In this document: positions 17,276 through 25,765 of the stretch, in pieces
Position numbering within the stretch: the first letter of the stretch is position 1
Layout of the letters: every line of letters begins with the position of its first letter
DNA from: Candidatus Blautia stercoripullorum
GTDB taxonomy: Bacteria > Bacillota > Clostridia > Lachnospirales > Lachnospiraceae
Direction of reading: 5' to 3'
Assembly: GCA_019120545.1 (NCBI GenBank)
Contig: DWUX01000131.1
Coordinates: 1-37,158 of the forward strand
DNA length: 37,158 bases
Translations under genes and position numbers: made by a program
The notes under the pieces: generated by a model
The model's input: only the letters and a program-made list of their open reading frames with translations
Databases searched by the model: none
Told to the model about the DNA's origin: nothing

Positions 17276-18550
17276 ATGTCGGAAATTGCAATTGCGGTTA
17301 ATCATTTAAACAAGATCTATCGGCTGTACGATAAGCCGATAGACCGCCTGAAAGAATCACTTGGTCTGTCACGGAAAAAGAAATATAAAGAGCATTATGC
17401 CCTTCGGGATGTTTCTTTTACTGTAGAAAAAGGCGAAACTGTGGGGATTATCGGAACCAACGGTTCTGGAAAATCAACGATCCTGAAGATCATTACAGGG
17501 GTTTTGAACGCTACCGGAGGAGAGGTTCAGGTTAATGGAAGGATTTCTGCCCTTCTGGAGCTGGGCGCCGGATTTAATATGGAATATTCAGGTATTGAAA
17601 ACATTTACCTCAATGGAACAATGATCGGGTTTTCCAGAGAGGAGATTGACGCAAGGCTGGATGATATCCTGAAGTTCGCAGATATCGGAGATTTTGTATA
17701 TCAGCCGGTAAAAACCTACTCAAGCGGTATGTTTGTACGCTTGGCCTTTGCGGTTGCTATCAATATAGAGCCTGAAATTCTGATTGTAGATGAAGCTCTC
17801 TCTGTGGGCGATGTTTTCTTTCAGGCAAAATGTTATCGAAAATTCGAAGAATTTAAAAAACAGGGAAAAACCATTCTTATTGTCAGCCATGATCTGGGTA
17901 GTATCAGTAAGTACTGTGACAGAGTTGTACTCCTGAATCAGGGAGTAAAAATGGCCGAGGGAAATCCTAAGGAAATGGTAGATCTATATAAGAGGCTTCT
18001 GGTAGGACAGGCAGAGGATCCTCAGGAGGAGACCTTGGAAACACAGGAGCCTGCTGAGAGCATTTCAGAAGATGAACAGTGGAAGAGACCTTATCCTCTG
18101 AATCCGGAGAAACTGGAATATGGGGGAGGAGAGGCAAAGATCATAGATTTTACTATCTTAGATGACAGGGGGCTGCCGGGAAATACTATAACTAAGGGAT
18201 CGTCTTTTCTGATAAAAATGAAAGTAAAGTTTTTCAGTCCGGTTACTGAACCTATCTTTGCCTATACTTTTAAAAACATACAGGGCACAGAGCTTACCGG
18301 TACTAATACCATGTATGAAAAGGCAGATGTGCCTCCAAGAAATCCCGGAGATGAAGTGGTGGTATCTTTTCGGCAGGAGATGAATCTTCAGGGCGGAGAG
18401 TATCTGCTGTCTCTGGGATGCACAGGATATCAGAACGGGGAGTTCTGTGTTTTTCACAGACTTTATGATATCTGTAATGTGACAGTTATATCCAGCAAAA
18501 ATACAGTGGGATTTTTTGATATGAATTCTAAGGTGGAAGTTGAATATTAA
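17276..18550 (+). CDS. wzt: Polysaccharide export ATPase with C-terminal glycan-binding domain (Wzt-like)
   Basis: The protein has 424 aa. Residues 1-240 are the ATPase: Walker A GTNGSGKST (60-68), signature SSGM (149-152), Walker B ILIVDEAL and a switch His in VSHD. After an acidic linker (about 245-270), residues 285-424 form a beta-sandwich region resembling the Wzt C-terminal domain, which in E. coli O8/O9a binds the capped end of the finished O-antigen. TagH- or RgpD-type Gram-positive ATPases lack this domain. ATG 17276 follows AAGGAG; an in-frame ATG at 17168 would overlap wzm by about 100 bases and has no site. The methyltransferase-kinase gene follows after 18 bases. Confidence 0.93.
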   Translation: MSEIAIAVNHLNKIYRLYDKPIDRLKESLGLSRKKKYKEHYALRDVSFTVEKGETVGIIGTNGSGKSTILKIITGVLNATGGEVQVNGRISALLELGAGFNMEYSGIENIYLNGTMIGFSREEIDARLDDILKFADIGDFVYQPVKTYSSGMFVRLAFAVAINIEPEILIVDEALSVGDVFFQAKCYRKFEEFKKQGKTILIVSHDLGSISKYCDRVVLLNQGVKMAEGNPKEMVDLYKRLLVGQAEDPQEETLETQEPAESISEDEQWKRPYPLNPEKLEYGGGEAKIIDFTILDDRGLPGNTITKGSSFLIKMKVKFFSPVTEPIFAYTFKNIQGTELTGTNTMYEKADVPPRNPGDEVVVSFRQEMNLQGGEYLLSLGCTGYQNGEFCVFHRLYDICNVTVISSKNTVGFFDMNSKVEVEY

Positions 18551-18568
18551 TATAAGAGGTTGCAGATT

Positions 18569-20800
18569 ATGAGGGAGAAGATTGGAAAAGTAGCATTAGA
18601 CTACAGTTTTTATCCGGGGACCGACCTGTATAGTGACGGACAGGTAGAAGAAGAGTTGCTGGAGATCGCAAAGAACTATTCCCGAAAGGAATTTAACAGA
18701 ATTATAAATGAGAGGGAAAAGTGGCCGCTGCTTTATCATTTTTCTCATATCAGAGAAAATATTGTCAGCTGGCTTCCGATTACCAGGAATGACCATGTTT
18801 TAGAGATTGGTTCCGGATGCGGGGCGGTGACGGGGGCCCTAGCAAGAAAGGCGGGACAGGTTACCTGTGTAGATTTGTCAAAGAGGAGAAGTCTGGTAAA
18901 TGCCTATCGCAATAAAGATTTTGATAATATCAATATTTTAGTAGGCAATTTTCAGGATATAGAAAAAAATCTAACGGAAACTTATGATTATATTACTCTT
19001 ATCGGGGTCTTTGAGTATTCCGAGGGCTATATCGGGACAGAGAATCCCTATGTGGATATGCTGAAGATCATTGCCGCCCATCTGAAACCCCAGGGAAAGA
19101 TTATAATCGCTATCGAAAACAAACTAGGTCTGAAATATTGGGCGGGATGTACAGAAGATCATACAGGCCTTTATTTTGAAGGTCTGGAGGGATACCCAAG
19201 ATCTAAGGGTGTAAGAACCTTTACCAGGAGAGAACTGGAAAAGATTTTTCAAGATGCCGGACTTGGAAACGGGGAATTTTATTATCCTTATCCGGACTAT
19301 AAATTCCCCATGGCGATTTTTTCAGATAGATGGCTGCCTGCAGAAGGCGATTTAAAGGAAATCAATTATAACTATGATAGGGAGCGGGTCCGTCTGTTTA
19401 ATGAAACGAATGTATATAATACCATTCTTCGGGAAGGACTTTTCCCATTATATACAAATTCCTATCTGACCGTACTTCGAAAAAAAGATGTGCAGGAAAA
19501 TACGGACTGTATTTATGTGAAATATTCTAATGAAAGATCGGAAAATTTTGCTATACGTACAGAAATTTATGAAGATCCTGAAGGAAAACGGAAAGTTTAT
19601 AAAGTAGCGGACTGTCCGGAAGGAGAGATTCATCTCAAAAATATCCAGGAAGCTTGTAAAAAACTGGAAGCTGTTTATCAGGATACTCCTATCAGACTGA
19701 ACCAATGTATGCCGGCGGAAAAGGGAATTGAATTGGAATATATTACAGGCAGAACACTGGAAAATGTCCTAGATGAAATGCTGAAGGAAAAAAGAGAGGA
19801 TCGGTTAAAGGATACCTTTAAGAAATATCTGGATACTCTCCGGCAGGCGGGAACTGTACATTTTTCTATGACAGAAGAATTTAAAAAAGTTTTTGGAAAT
19901 GCAGAAATTCCTGAAAGCGAGCTTTGTCCGGAGTATATCAATCTGGATCCTGTATGCGGGAATATTTTATGGGCAGATAAGGAATGGGTGATGCTGGACT
20001 ATGAATGGAGTTTTTCTTTTCCTGTTCCGGTAAGATATCAGATCTACAGAGTAATCAAATACTATCTGTACACTAGTACTGCCAGAGGAAAACTTCACAG
20101 TATGGGTCTGTTTCAGGAATATGGCATAGATGAGAAAAAAATGGAAATCTATGAGAAAATGGAAAAGAATTTCCAGAAGTATATTCTTGGGGAGCATATT
20201 CCGATGAGAGATATGTATGACCGGATTTCTCCAGGAACCTTACTGGATATTCATGGAACAGATTTTTTAGGAAAGCTCCATAACAGGGAGACTTTCAGAG
20301 TATATCTGGACTGGGGAACGGATTTCCGGGAGGAGCAGTCTTTCAGCTTTCGGAGAAATGAAACGAAGATAGTAAAGAGAATTAAGATTCCGGCAGGAGT
20401 GACACGGATAAGGATGGATCCCTGTGAACAGGCTTGTATGGCTAAAATGATAAGGCTATGGGCGGAAATTTCAGATGAGACAACACAGGAGCTGAAATAT
20501 GAAGCCAATGGTTTTCCTATATGGGAAGGCTTCTATGCCTTTAAAACTGCTGATCCATATTTTATATCCGGAAAGCTTCCGGATGGCACCAAGGCAGTCT
20601 GGCTGGAAATGCATATCTATCCCTGTTACGAAGAAATCGGAGGATTTCTTGAAGAGTCTGGAAAAATAATGAAAGAAAAGGAACAGCAGCAGGAAGAAAT
20701 CAATCAGCTTCGTAAGAAGCTGGAAAAGGCAGTGCAGCGTATACAGTCAATGGAAAACACAAAGATATGGAAACTATACAAAACAGTTAAAAGGGATTGA
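18569..20800 (+). CDS. Methyltransferase-kinase fusion with C-terminal coiled coil (WbdD-like capping enzyme, putative)
   Basis: The protein has 743 aa. Residues about 55-240 are a class I SAM methyltransferase (motif I VLEIGSGCG at 77-85, acidic VDLS near 101-104). Residues about 315-555 look like a protein-kinase/APH fold: Lys in VYK (345), hinge LEYITGRTL, catalytic loop NLDPVCGN with Asp460 and Asn465 at the canonical +5 spacing, and metal-binding LDYEW with Asp477. A beta-rich stretch (about 575-690) and a short Glu/Lys/Gln coiled coil (about 697-732) follow. This order and the neighbouring CBM-bearing Wzt match WbdD, which phosphorylates and methylates the terminal sugar to stop chain growth. 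Sequence homology is untested. ATG 18569 follows AGAGG; TTG 18560 is less likely. Confidence 0.8.
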   Translation: MREKIGKVALDYSFYPGTDLYSDGQVEEELLEIAKNYSRKEFNRIINEREKWPLLYHFSHIRENIVSWLPITRNDHVLEIGSGCGAVTGALARKAGQVTCVDLSKRRSLVNAYRNKDFDNINILVGNFQDIEKNLTETYDYITLIGVFEYSEGYIGTENPYVDMLKIIAAHLKPQGKIIIAIENKLGLKYWAGCTEDHTGLYFEGLEGYPRSKGVRTFTRRELEKIFQDAGLGNGEFYYPYPDYKFPMAIFSDRWLPAEGDLKEINYNYDRERVRLFNETNVYNTILREGLFPLYTNSYLTVLRKKDVQENTDCIYVKYSNERSENFAIRTEIYEDPEGKRKVYKVADCPEGEIHLKNIQEACKKLEAVYQDTPIRLNQCMPAEKGIELEYITGRTLENVLDEMLKEKREDRLKDTFKKYLDTLRQAGTVHFSMTEEFKKVFGNAEIPESELCPEYINLDPVCGNILWADKEWVMLDYEWSFSFPVPVRYQIYRVIKYYLYTSTARGKLHSMGLFQEYGIDEKKMEIYEKMEKNFQKYILGEHIPMRDMYDRISPGTLLDIHGTDFLGKLHNRETFRVYLDWGTDFREEQSFSFRRNETKIVKRIKIPAGVTRIRMDPCEQACMAKMIRLWAEISDETTQELKYEANGFPIWEGFYAFKTADPYFISGKLPDGTKAVWLEMHIYPCYEEIGGFLEESGKIMKEKEQQQEEINQLRKKLEKAVQRIQSMENTKIWKLYKTVKRD

Positions 20801-20803
20801 AAG

Positions 20804-23290
20804 ATGAGCGATTTACTGAAAAGTATTGATAAAGCACAGATAGAAGCGGGAAAAGAAAAGGTATATAAAATTGAAGGATGGTGTGTGTTTAAGGACAGAA
20901 GGCCATATTCTATCCAGGTGCGGGGGGACAAGACAGCTGCTATATCCTGCAGACAGGAAAGGGTAAAAAGAGAAGATGTTGGGAAAGCTCTAAAAGACCC
21001 TTCGGTATCAGATGTTTCAGGTTTTGCTTTATATATTTCAAATATTGAAGAAATTGTAAGAAACTATCAGGAAATCAGTATTTTTGCGATTACTTCTCAG
21101 GGCGAGGAAGAAATTTATTCCCTGGATGTAGAAAAGATTAAAAAAGAGTATGCAGATACGATTTTCTATAATATTGACGAAATCCAGATTCAGAAAGACA
21201 ACATAAGTATCCGGGGATGGGCTCTGGATGCAGAAAGAGGAGAAAGGATCTGGGCAGAAGGGGAAAAGCATGAAAAGCAGCCCTGTCATATCCAGAGACT
21301 GGTCCGTCCTGATGTAAACCAGAAATTCCGGCTTCAGAACCAGGATTATGAGAGCGGATTTTTGATCACGGTCAACCGGGAAAAAATCCAGGGAAAATAT
21401 ATTTTTATATGTATTGATAATGAATATGTGAAAAAAAGGATTCCTGTAAATCTGAAAAAAGCAGAGTTTGAAAACTCAAAACAGGGACGTCTTCTGAAAG
21501 CAGTGGGAAAAGAGAATTTCCGGCAGAATAAAGAATATGTTCAAAAATATGGATGGAAAGCTTTTTATCACTATTTAGAAGTCCAGATGAACCCTCAGTA
21601 TGGAGATTATAATCTTTGGTTTAAACAGCATAGTGCCACCGGGCCGGTGCTGAAACGGCAGAAAAAATACAGATTTTCTTATGCCCCAAAGATCAGTGTT
21701 GTGATCCCGCTGTATAATACACCTTTAAAATATCTGAAAGAGATCATGGATTCTCTTTTGGGGCAGTCTTATGAAAATCTGGAAGTTTGTCTTGCTGACG
21801 GCAGTACAGAGGAAGGCCCCGGAAAATTCATAAAGAAAAGGTATGGAAGAGATCCCAGAGTCCGTTATCAGAAACTGAAAAAAAATATGGGGATTTCTGA
21901 AAACACCAATGCCGCTATTGATATGGCATCGGGAGAATATATCATGTTGTCTGATCATGACGATGTGGTAACCAGGGATGCACTTTTTGAGATTGTCAAA
22001 GCAATTAACAAAAACAGAGGTGCAGACATTATTTATACAGACGAAGACAAAGTCACCATGGATGGGAAAGACTATTTTGATCCCAGTTTTAAACCGGATT
22101 ATAATATTGATTTTTTGAGAAGCAGTAATTATATCTGCCATATTTTTACTGTGAAGCGTTCTCTTCTGGAAGAAGCAGGTAAATTCCGGCAGGAGTATGA
22201 CGGCGCTCAGGATTTCGACCTGATTCTGAGATGCTGCGAGAAAGCAAATAAAATCATTCATATACCTAAAATCCTATATCATTGGCGTTCTCACCCTAAT
22301 TCTACAGCCGGGAAACCGGAAAGTAAAATGTATGCTTTTGAGGCGGGGAGAAAGGCTTTGGAAGCACATTATGCCAGGTTGGGCATAAAAGCCAGGGTAG
22401 AGCTTACTCCTTTGTTCGGAAGGTACAGGACGATTTATGAAGTGACAGGGCATCCAAAGGTATCCATTATCATTCCGAATAAGGATCATGTAGAAGATCT
22501 GGATAAGTGTCTGAAATCCATCTGGGAAAAGACTTCCTATGATAATTACGAGATTATTGTAGTTGAAAATAACAGCGAAGAAAAAGATACTTTTGCCTAT
22601 TATGAGATGATACAGAACCTGAAGGAAAATATCCGGGTCATTACCTGGAAAAGAGAGTTTAATTATGCGGCGATTAATAATTTTGCAGTATCCTATGCCC
22701 AGGGAGAGTATCTTTTGTTTTTAAATAATGACGTAGAAATTATTACAAAAGGATGGATAGAGGAGATGCTGGGATACTGCCAGCGGGAGGATGTTGGGAT
22801 CACAGGAGCGAAGCTTTATTATCCTGATGACACCGTCCAGCATGCAGGAGTTATTATTGGACTGGGAGGGGTTGCAGGACATATTTTCTGCGGCTCAGGA
22901 AGAGAAGAGTACGGATATTGTGCGAGATTGGTCAGCGCCCAGGACTACAGTGCGGTAACAGCGGCCTGTATGATGACGAAAAAGGAAATTTTCCAGAAAG
23001 TAGAAGGATTTGACGAAGGATTTCAGGTGGCTTTTAATGATATTGATTACTGTATGAAAATCAGAAAAGAAGGAAAGCTGGTGGTATTTACTCCTTATGC
23101 TGAATTATACCATTATGAATCGAAATCCCGGGGCAAAGAGGAGACAGCCGCTCAGATGAAGCGGTTTGCCGGGGAAGTTCACAGATTTGAGAAGAAGTGG
23201 CCGGAAATCCTGAAAAAAGGAGATCCTTATTATAATAAAAATTTGACTTTGAAAAAAGGCGATTGTTCTTTGCGGACAGCAGATGAATAA
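20804..23290 (+). CDS. Dual-domain family 2 glycosyltransferase with N-terminal beta modules (copy 1)
   Basis: The protein has 828 aa. Residues 1-220 hold two related beta-rich modules, each starting at a G-W (EGWCV, RGWALD) and containing R-V-x-R-x-DV and a later SGF. A short helical bridge leads to two GT-A domains: the first from about 296 (KISVVIPLYNTP, metal-site SDHDD), the second from about 552 (KVSIIIPNKDH, LFLNNDVE, later ND-IDYC and YHYESKSRG). Each probably transfers one sugar to the growing lipid-linked chain at the cytoplasmic face; donor and linkage are unknown, rhamnose being a common guess for such loci. The gene starts three bases after the MTase-kinase stop and is the first of three paralogues. 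Confidence 0.9.
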   Translation: MSDLLKSIDKAQIEAGKEKVYKIEGWCVFKDRRPYSIQVRGDKTAAISCRQERVKREDVGKALKDPSVSDVSGFALYISNIEEIVRNYQEISIFAITSQGEEEIYSLDVEKIKKEYADTIFYNIDEIQIQKDNISIRGWALDAERGERIWAEGEKHEKQPCHIQRLVRPDVNQKFRLQNQDYESGFLITVNREKIQGKYIFICIDNEYVKKRIPVNLKKAEFENSKQGRLLKAVGKENFRQNKEYVQKYGWKAFYHYLEVQMNPQYGDYNLWFKQHSATGPVLKRQKKYRFSYAPKISVVIPLYNTPLKYLKEIMDSLLGQSYENLEVCLADGSTEEGPGKFIKKRYGRDPRVRYQKLKKNMGISENTNAAIDMASGEYIMLSDHDDVVTRDALFEIVKAINKNRGADIIYTDEDKVTMDGKDYFDPSFKPDYNIDFLRSSNYICHIFTVKRSLLEEAGKFRQEYDGAQDFDLILRCCEKANKIIHIPKILYHWRSHPNSTAGKPESKMYAFEAGRKALEAHYARLGIKARVELTPLFGRYRTIYEVTGHPKVSIIIPNKDHVEDLDKCLKSIWEKTSYDNYEIIVVENNSEEKDTFAYYEMIQNLKENIRVITWKREFNYAAINNFAVSYAQGEYLLFLNNDVEIITKGWIEEMLGYCQREDVGITGAKLYYPDDTVQHAGVIIGLGGVAGHIFCGSGREEYGYCARLVSAQDYSAVTAACMMTKKEIFQKVEGFDEGFQVAFNDIDYCMKIRKEGKLVVFTPYAELYHYESKSRGKEETAAQMKRFAGEVHRFEKKWPEILKKGDPYYNKNLTLKKGDCSLRTADE

Positions 23291-23303
23291 AGAGGAGATT
23301 TTA

Positions 23304-25712
23304 ATGGCACAGGAAATAATAGAAGCGGTCAGGGACAGGTTCAGCCTGGCCGATAAAAATAAGTATATAATTCAGGGAAATCTTCCAAAGAACTGTGAAG
23401 TAGAAGTATATTTAGATCAGAAAAAGCAGAAAAACTTTACTGTGGAGAGAGATGTGGAACAGTCAACAGTCGAGATCCAGCTGCCGGAAGATCTCTCAGG
23501 ATTTAAAAAATTATCAGTTTTTGTTCTTCAGGGCAATAAGAAACTGCGGTGGTTTTCCGGAAAGGTGGAGAATATCCGGCGGAAAAGGAATATGCCCCAG
23601 TATTTTGTAGATTACCTGGATGTAGACTTTCAGAGAAAAAAATGTACAGTCAGTGGTTGGGCGGTGTACCAGTCACCTATCGATATTTATGTTACAGATA
23701 ACAGCGGCAAAAAGATCGGCTGCCGGATTGAGAGGGTGAATCGCAATGATGTACAGGAACAGTTCCAGGAATGGGATGTGGGAAAGTATACAGGATTTTT
23801 GGCAGAAATTCCTTTTGATCAAGAAAAAAGTCTCCGATTGGTTTTCCAGGGAGAAAAATGTCGTACGATCCGGCGGATAAATCTCCAAAAGTCCAGAATC
23901 ATGGGCGAGAAAGCCGGAAAATATTGTCAAAAGGGTATGCGATATCTCCGGGTTTATGGTATGTCTGGTTTTACAAAGAAAATTCTTAAAAAAGCAGAGG
24001 ACTATAAGAACCGGCCCTATCCTTATGTAAAGTGGCTCAGCCAGAATACACCTGGGGAGGGAGAACTGGAATCTCAGAGAAAGGCAGTCTTTTCCTATAA
24101 ACCTCTCATCAGCATTGTGATACCTTTATATAATACTCCGATACAATATCTGGATGAACTGCTGAAGTCTGTTACAGGACAGACCTATGGGAATTTTCAG
24201 CTTTGTCTGGCTGACGGAAGTGATAATGACAGGGCGGAGGAATTTATCAAGAAATCCTACGGAGAGGATTCCAGGATTTTATATAAAAGGCTGGAAAGCA
24301 ATGACGGAATTTCTGAAAATACAAATCGGGCCATTGAAATGGCTTCTGGAGATTATATTATGTTCTCTGACCATGATGATACTTTGGCTCCCAATGCTTT
24401 ATATGAAATCGTAAAAGAGATCAATGAAAATCCGGGAACGGATATAGTATACACAGATGAAGATAAGGTAACTATGGATGGCGGACATTTCTTTGATCCT
24501 CACTTTAAACCGGATTTTAATCTGGATATGCTCCGCTGCAATAACTATATCTGCCATATTTTCGTGGTAAAAAAAGAAATCCAGGAAAAGGTGGGAATGC
24601 TCCGGAAAGAATATGACGGAGCTCAGGACTATGACTTTATCCTCCGCTGCTGCGAGCAGGCACAGAAGATCCGTCATGTACCGAAAATACTGTATCATTG
24701 GCGAAACCATCCGGCTTCTACAGCAGGAAATCCAGAAAGCAAAATGTATGCTTATGAAGCAGGCCGTGCAGCGGTACAGGCCCATTATGACAGACTGGGA
24801 ATCAAGGCAAAAGTAAGTATGACAGAAAACTGGGGAAGATACCGGACAGAGCTGGCAGTAGAAGGAAATCCGCTGATCTCCATAATCATCCCTAATAAAG
24901 ATCACAGACAAGATCTGGAAAGATGTGTTGATTCTATCTATAATAAATCTACCTACCAGAATTTTGAAATTATTATAGTGGAAAATAACAGTACCAATGA
25001 AGAAATTTTTCATTATTACCGCCAGCTGGAAAGCCAGCATGATAATATCAAGATCCTGGAATGGAAAGGGGAATTTAACTATTCCGGAATCAATAACTTT
25101 GCCGCTGAAGCCGCGGGAGGAGAATATCTGCTTCTTCTAAATAATGATATTGAAGTGATCACTGAAAACTGGATGGAAGAGATGCTCAGCTATTGTCAGA
25201 GAGAAGATGTGGGAATCGTAGGAGCAAAGCTTCTGTACCCTAATGATAAGATACAGCATGCAGGGGTGATCATTGGCATGGGTCCTTCAAGAACTGCAGG
25301 ACATATCTTCTATAATTTCCCAAGGGATCAGTTTGTGTACGCAGGGCGGACCCAGACCACACAAGATCTCAGCGCAGTGACAGCTGCCTGTATGATGACG
25401 AAAAAATCTCTGTTTTACAGGCTCCATGGTCTGGATGACAGATTCCAGGTGGCTTTTAACGATATTGATTACTGTCTGAGAATGAGACAGCTGGGAAAAC
25501 TGGTGGTTTACCAGGCCTATGCTGAATTGTATCACTATGAATCTCTTACAAGAGGAGATGACAAAAATGCTGAGAATAAAAAAAGATTTTCAGCAGAAGT
25601 AAAGCTATTTAAGAAACGCTGGGGAGAACTTCTGAAAAAGGGAGATCCTTATTATAATCCTAATCTCAGCCTGGCAAGGAGCGACTGTTCCTTCCGTAAA
25701 AAAAATGAATAA
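23304..25712 (+). CDS. Dual-domain family 2 glycosyltransferase (copy 2)
   Basis: The protein has 802 aa. An N-terminal beta module centred on SGWAVYQSP (about residue 117) with RIERVNRNDV and TGF matches the modules of copy 1. The bridge (MRYLRVYGMSGF) leads to GT-A domain 1 from about 267 (LISIVIPLYNTP, FSDHDD) and domain 2 from about 523 (LISIIIPNKDH, LLLNNDIE, NDIDYCLRMR). The core is strongly similar to copy 1, so tandem duplication is likely. ATG 23304 has GAGGAG seven bases upstream; the in-frame ATG 23283 overlaps copy 1 and lacks a site. A strong terminator follows, ending this operon. Confidence 0.9.
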   Translation: MAQEIIEAVRDRFSLADKNKYIIQGNLPKNCEVEVYLDQKKQKNFTVERDVEQSTVEIQLPEDLSGFKKLSVFVLQGNKKLRWFSGKVENIRRKRNMPQYFVDYLDVDFQRKKCTVSGWAVYQSPIDIYVTDNSGKKIGCRIERVNRNDVQEQFQEWDVGKYTGFLAEIPFDQEKSLRLVFQGEKCRTIRRINLQKSRIMGEKAGKYCQKGMRYLRVYGMSGFTKKILKKAEDYKNRPYPYVKWLSQNTPGEGELESQRKAVFSYKPLISIVIPLYNTPIQYLDELLKSVTGQTYGNFQLCLADGSDNDRAEEFIKKSYGEDSRILYKRLESNDGISENTNRAIEMASGDYIMFSDHDDTLAPNALYEIVKEINENPGTDIVYTDEDKVTMDGGHFFDPHFKPDFNLDMLRCNNYICHIFVVKKEIQEKVGMLRKEYDGAQDYDFILRCCEQAQKIRHVPKILYHWRNHPASTAGNPESKMYAYEAGRAAVQAHYDRLGIKAKVSMTENWGRYRTELAVEGNPLISIIIPNKDHRQDLERCVDSIYNKSTYQNFEIIIVENNSTNEEIFHYYRQLESQHDNIKILEWKGEFNYSGINNFAAEAAGGEYLLLLNNDIEVITENWMEEMLSYCQREDVGIVGAKLLYPNDKIQHAGVIIGMGPSRTAGHIFYNFPRDQFVYAGRTQTTQDLSAVTAACMMTKKSLFYRLHGLDDRFQVAFNDIDYCLRMRQLGKLVVYQAYAELYHYESLTRGDDKNAENKKRFSAEVKLFKKRWGELLKKGDPYYNPNLSLARSDCSFRKKNE

Positions 25713-25717
25713 CTGAT

Positions 25718-25759
25718 AAAAAAGCAGAGCCGGTTCAGAAAAGCCGGTTCTGCTTTTTT
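25718..25759. terminator. Bidirectional terminator between GT copy 2 and dacA
   Basis: A6 at 25718-25723, arm 25724-25733 (GCAGAGCCGG), a ten-base loop, arm 25744-25753, T6 at 25754-25759. Ten pairs (one wobble) plus A/T flanks. It serves the + strand GT operon and the convergent - strand carboxypeptidase. Confidence 0.9.
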
Positions 25760-25765
25760 ATGAGA

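Noticed and set aside
16449..18550. Wall teichoic acid exporter TagGH
   Set aside because: The ATPase carries a Wzt-type C-terminal domain and the neighbours are GT2 enzymes and a capping-type protein; no teichoic acid polymerase (TagF-like) gene is present.
18569..20800. Two separate genes (methyltransferase and kinase) joined by sequencing error
   Set aside because: The frame is continuous with even codon use, and I see no internal stop, start or ribosome site between the domains.
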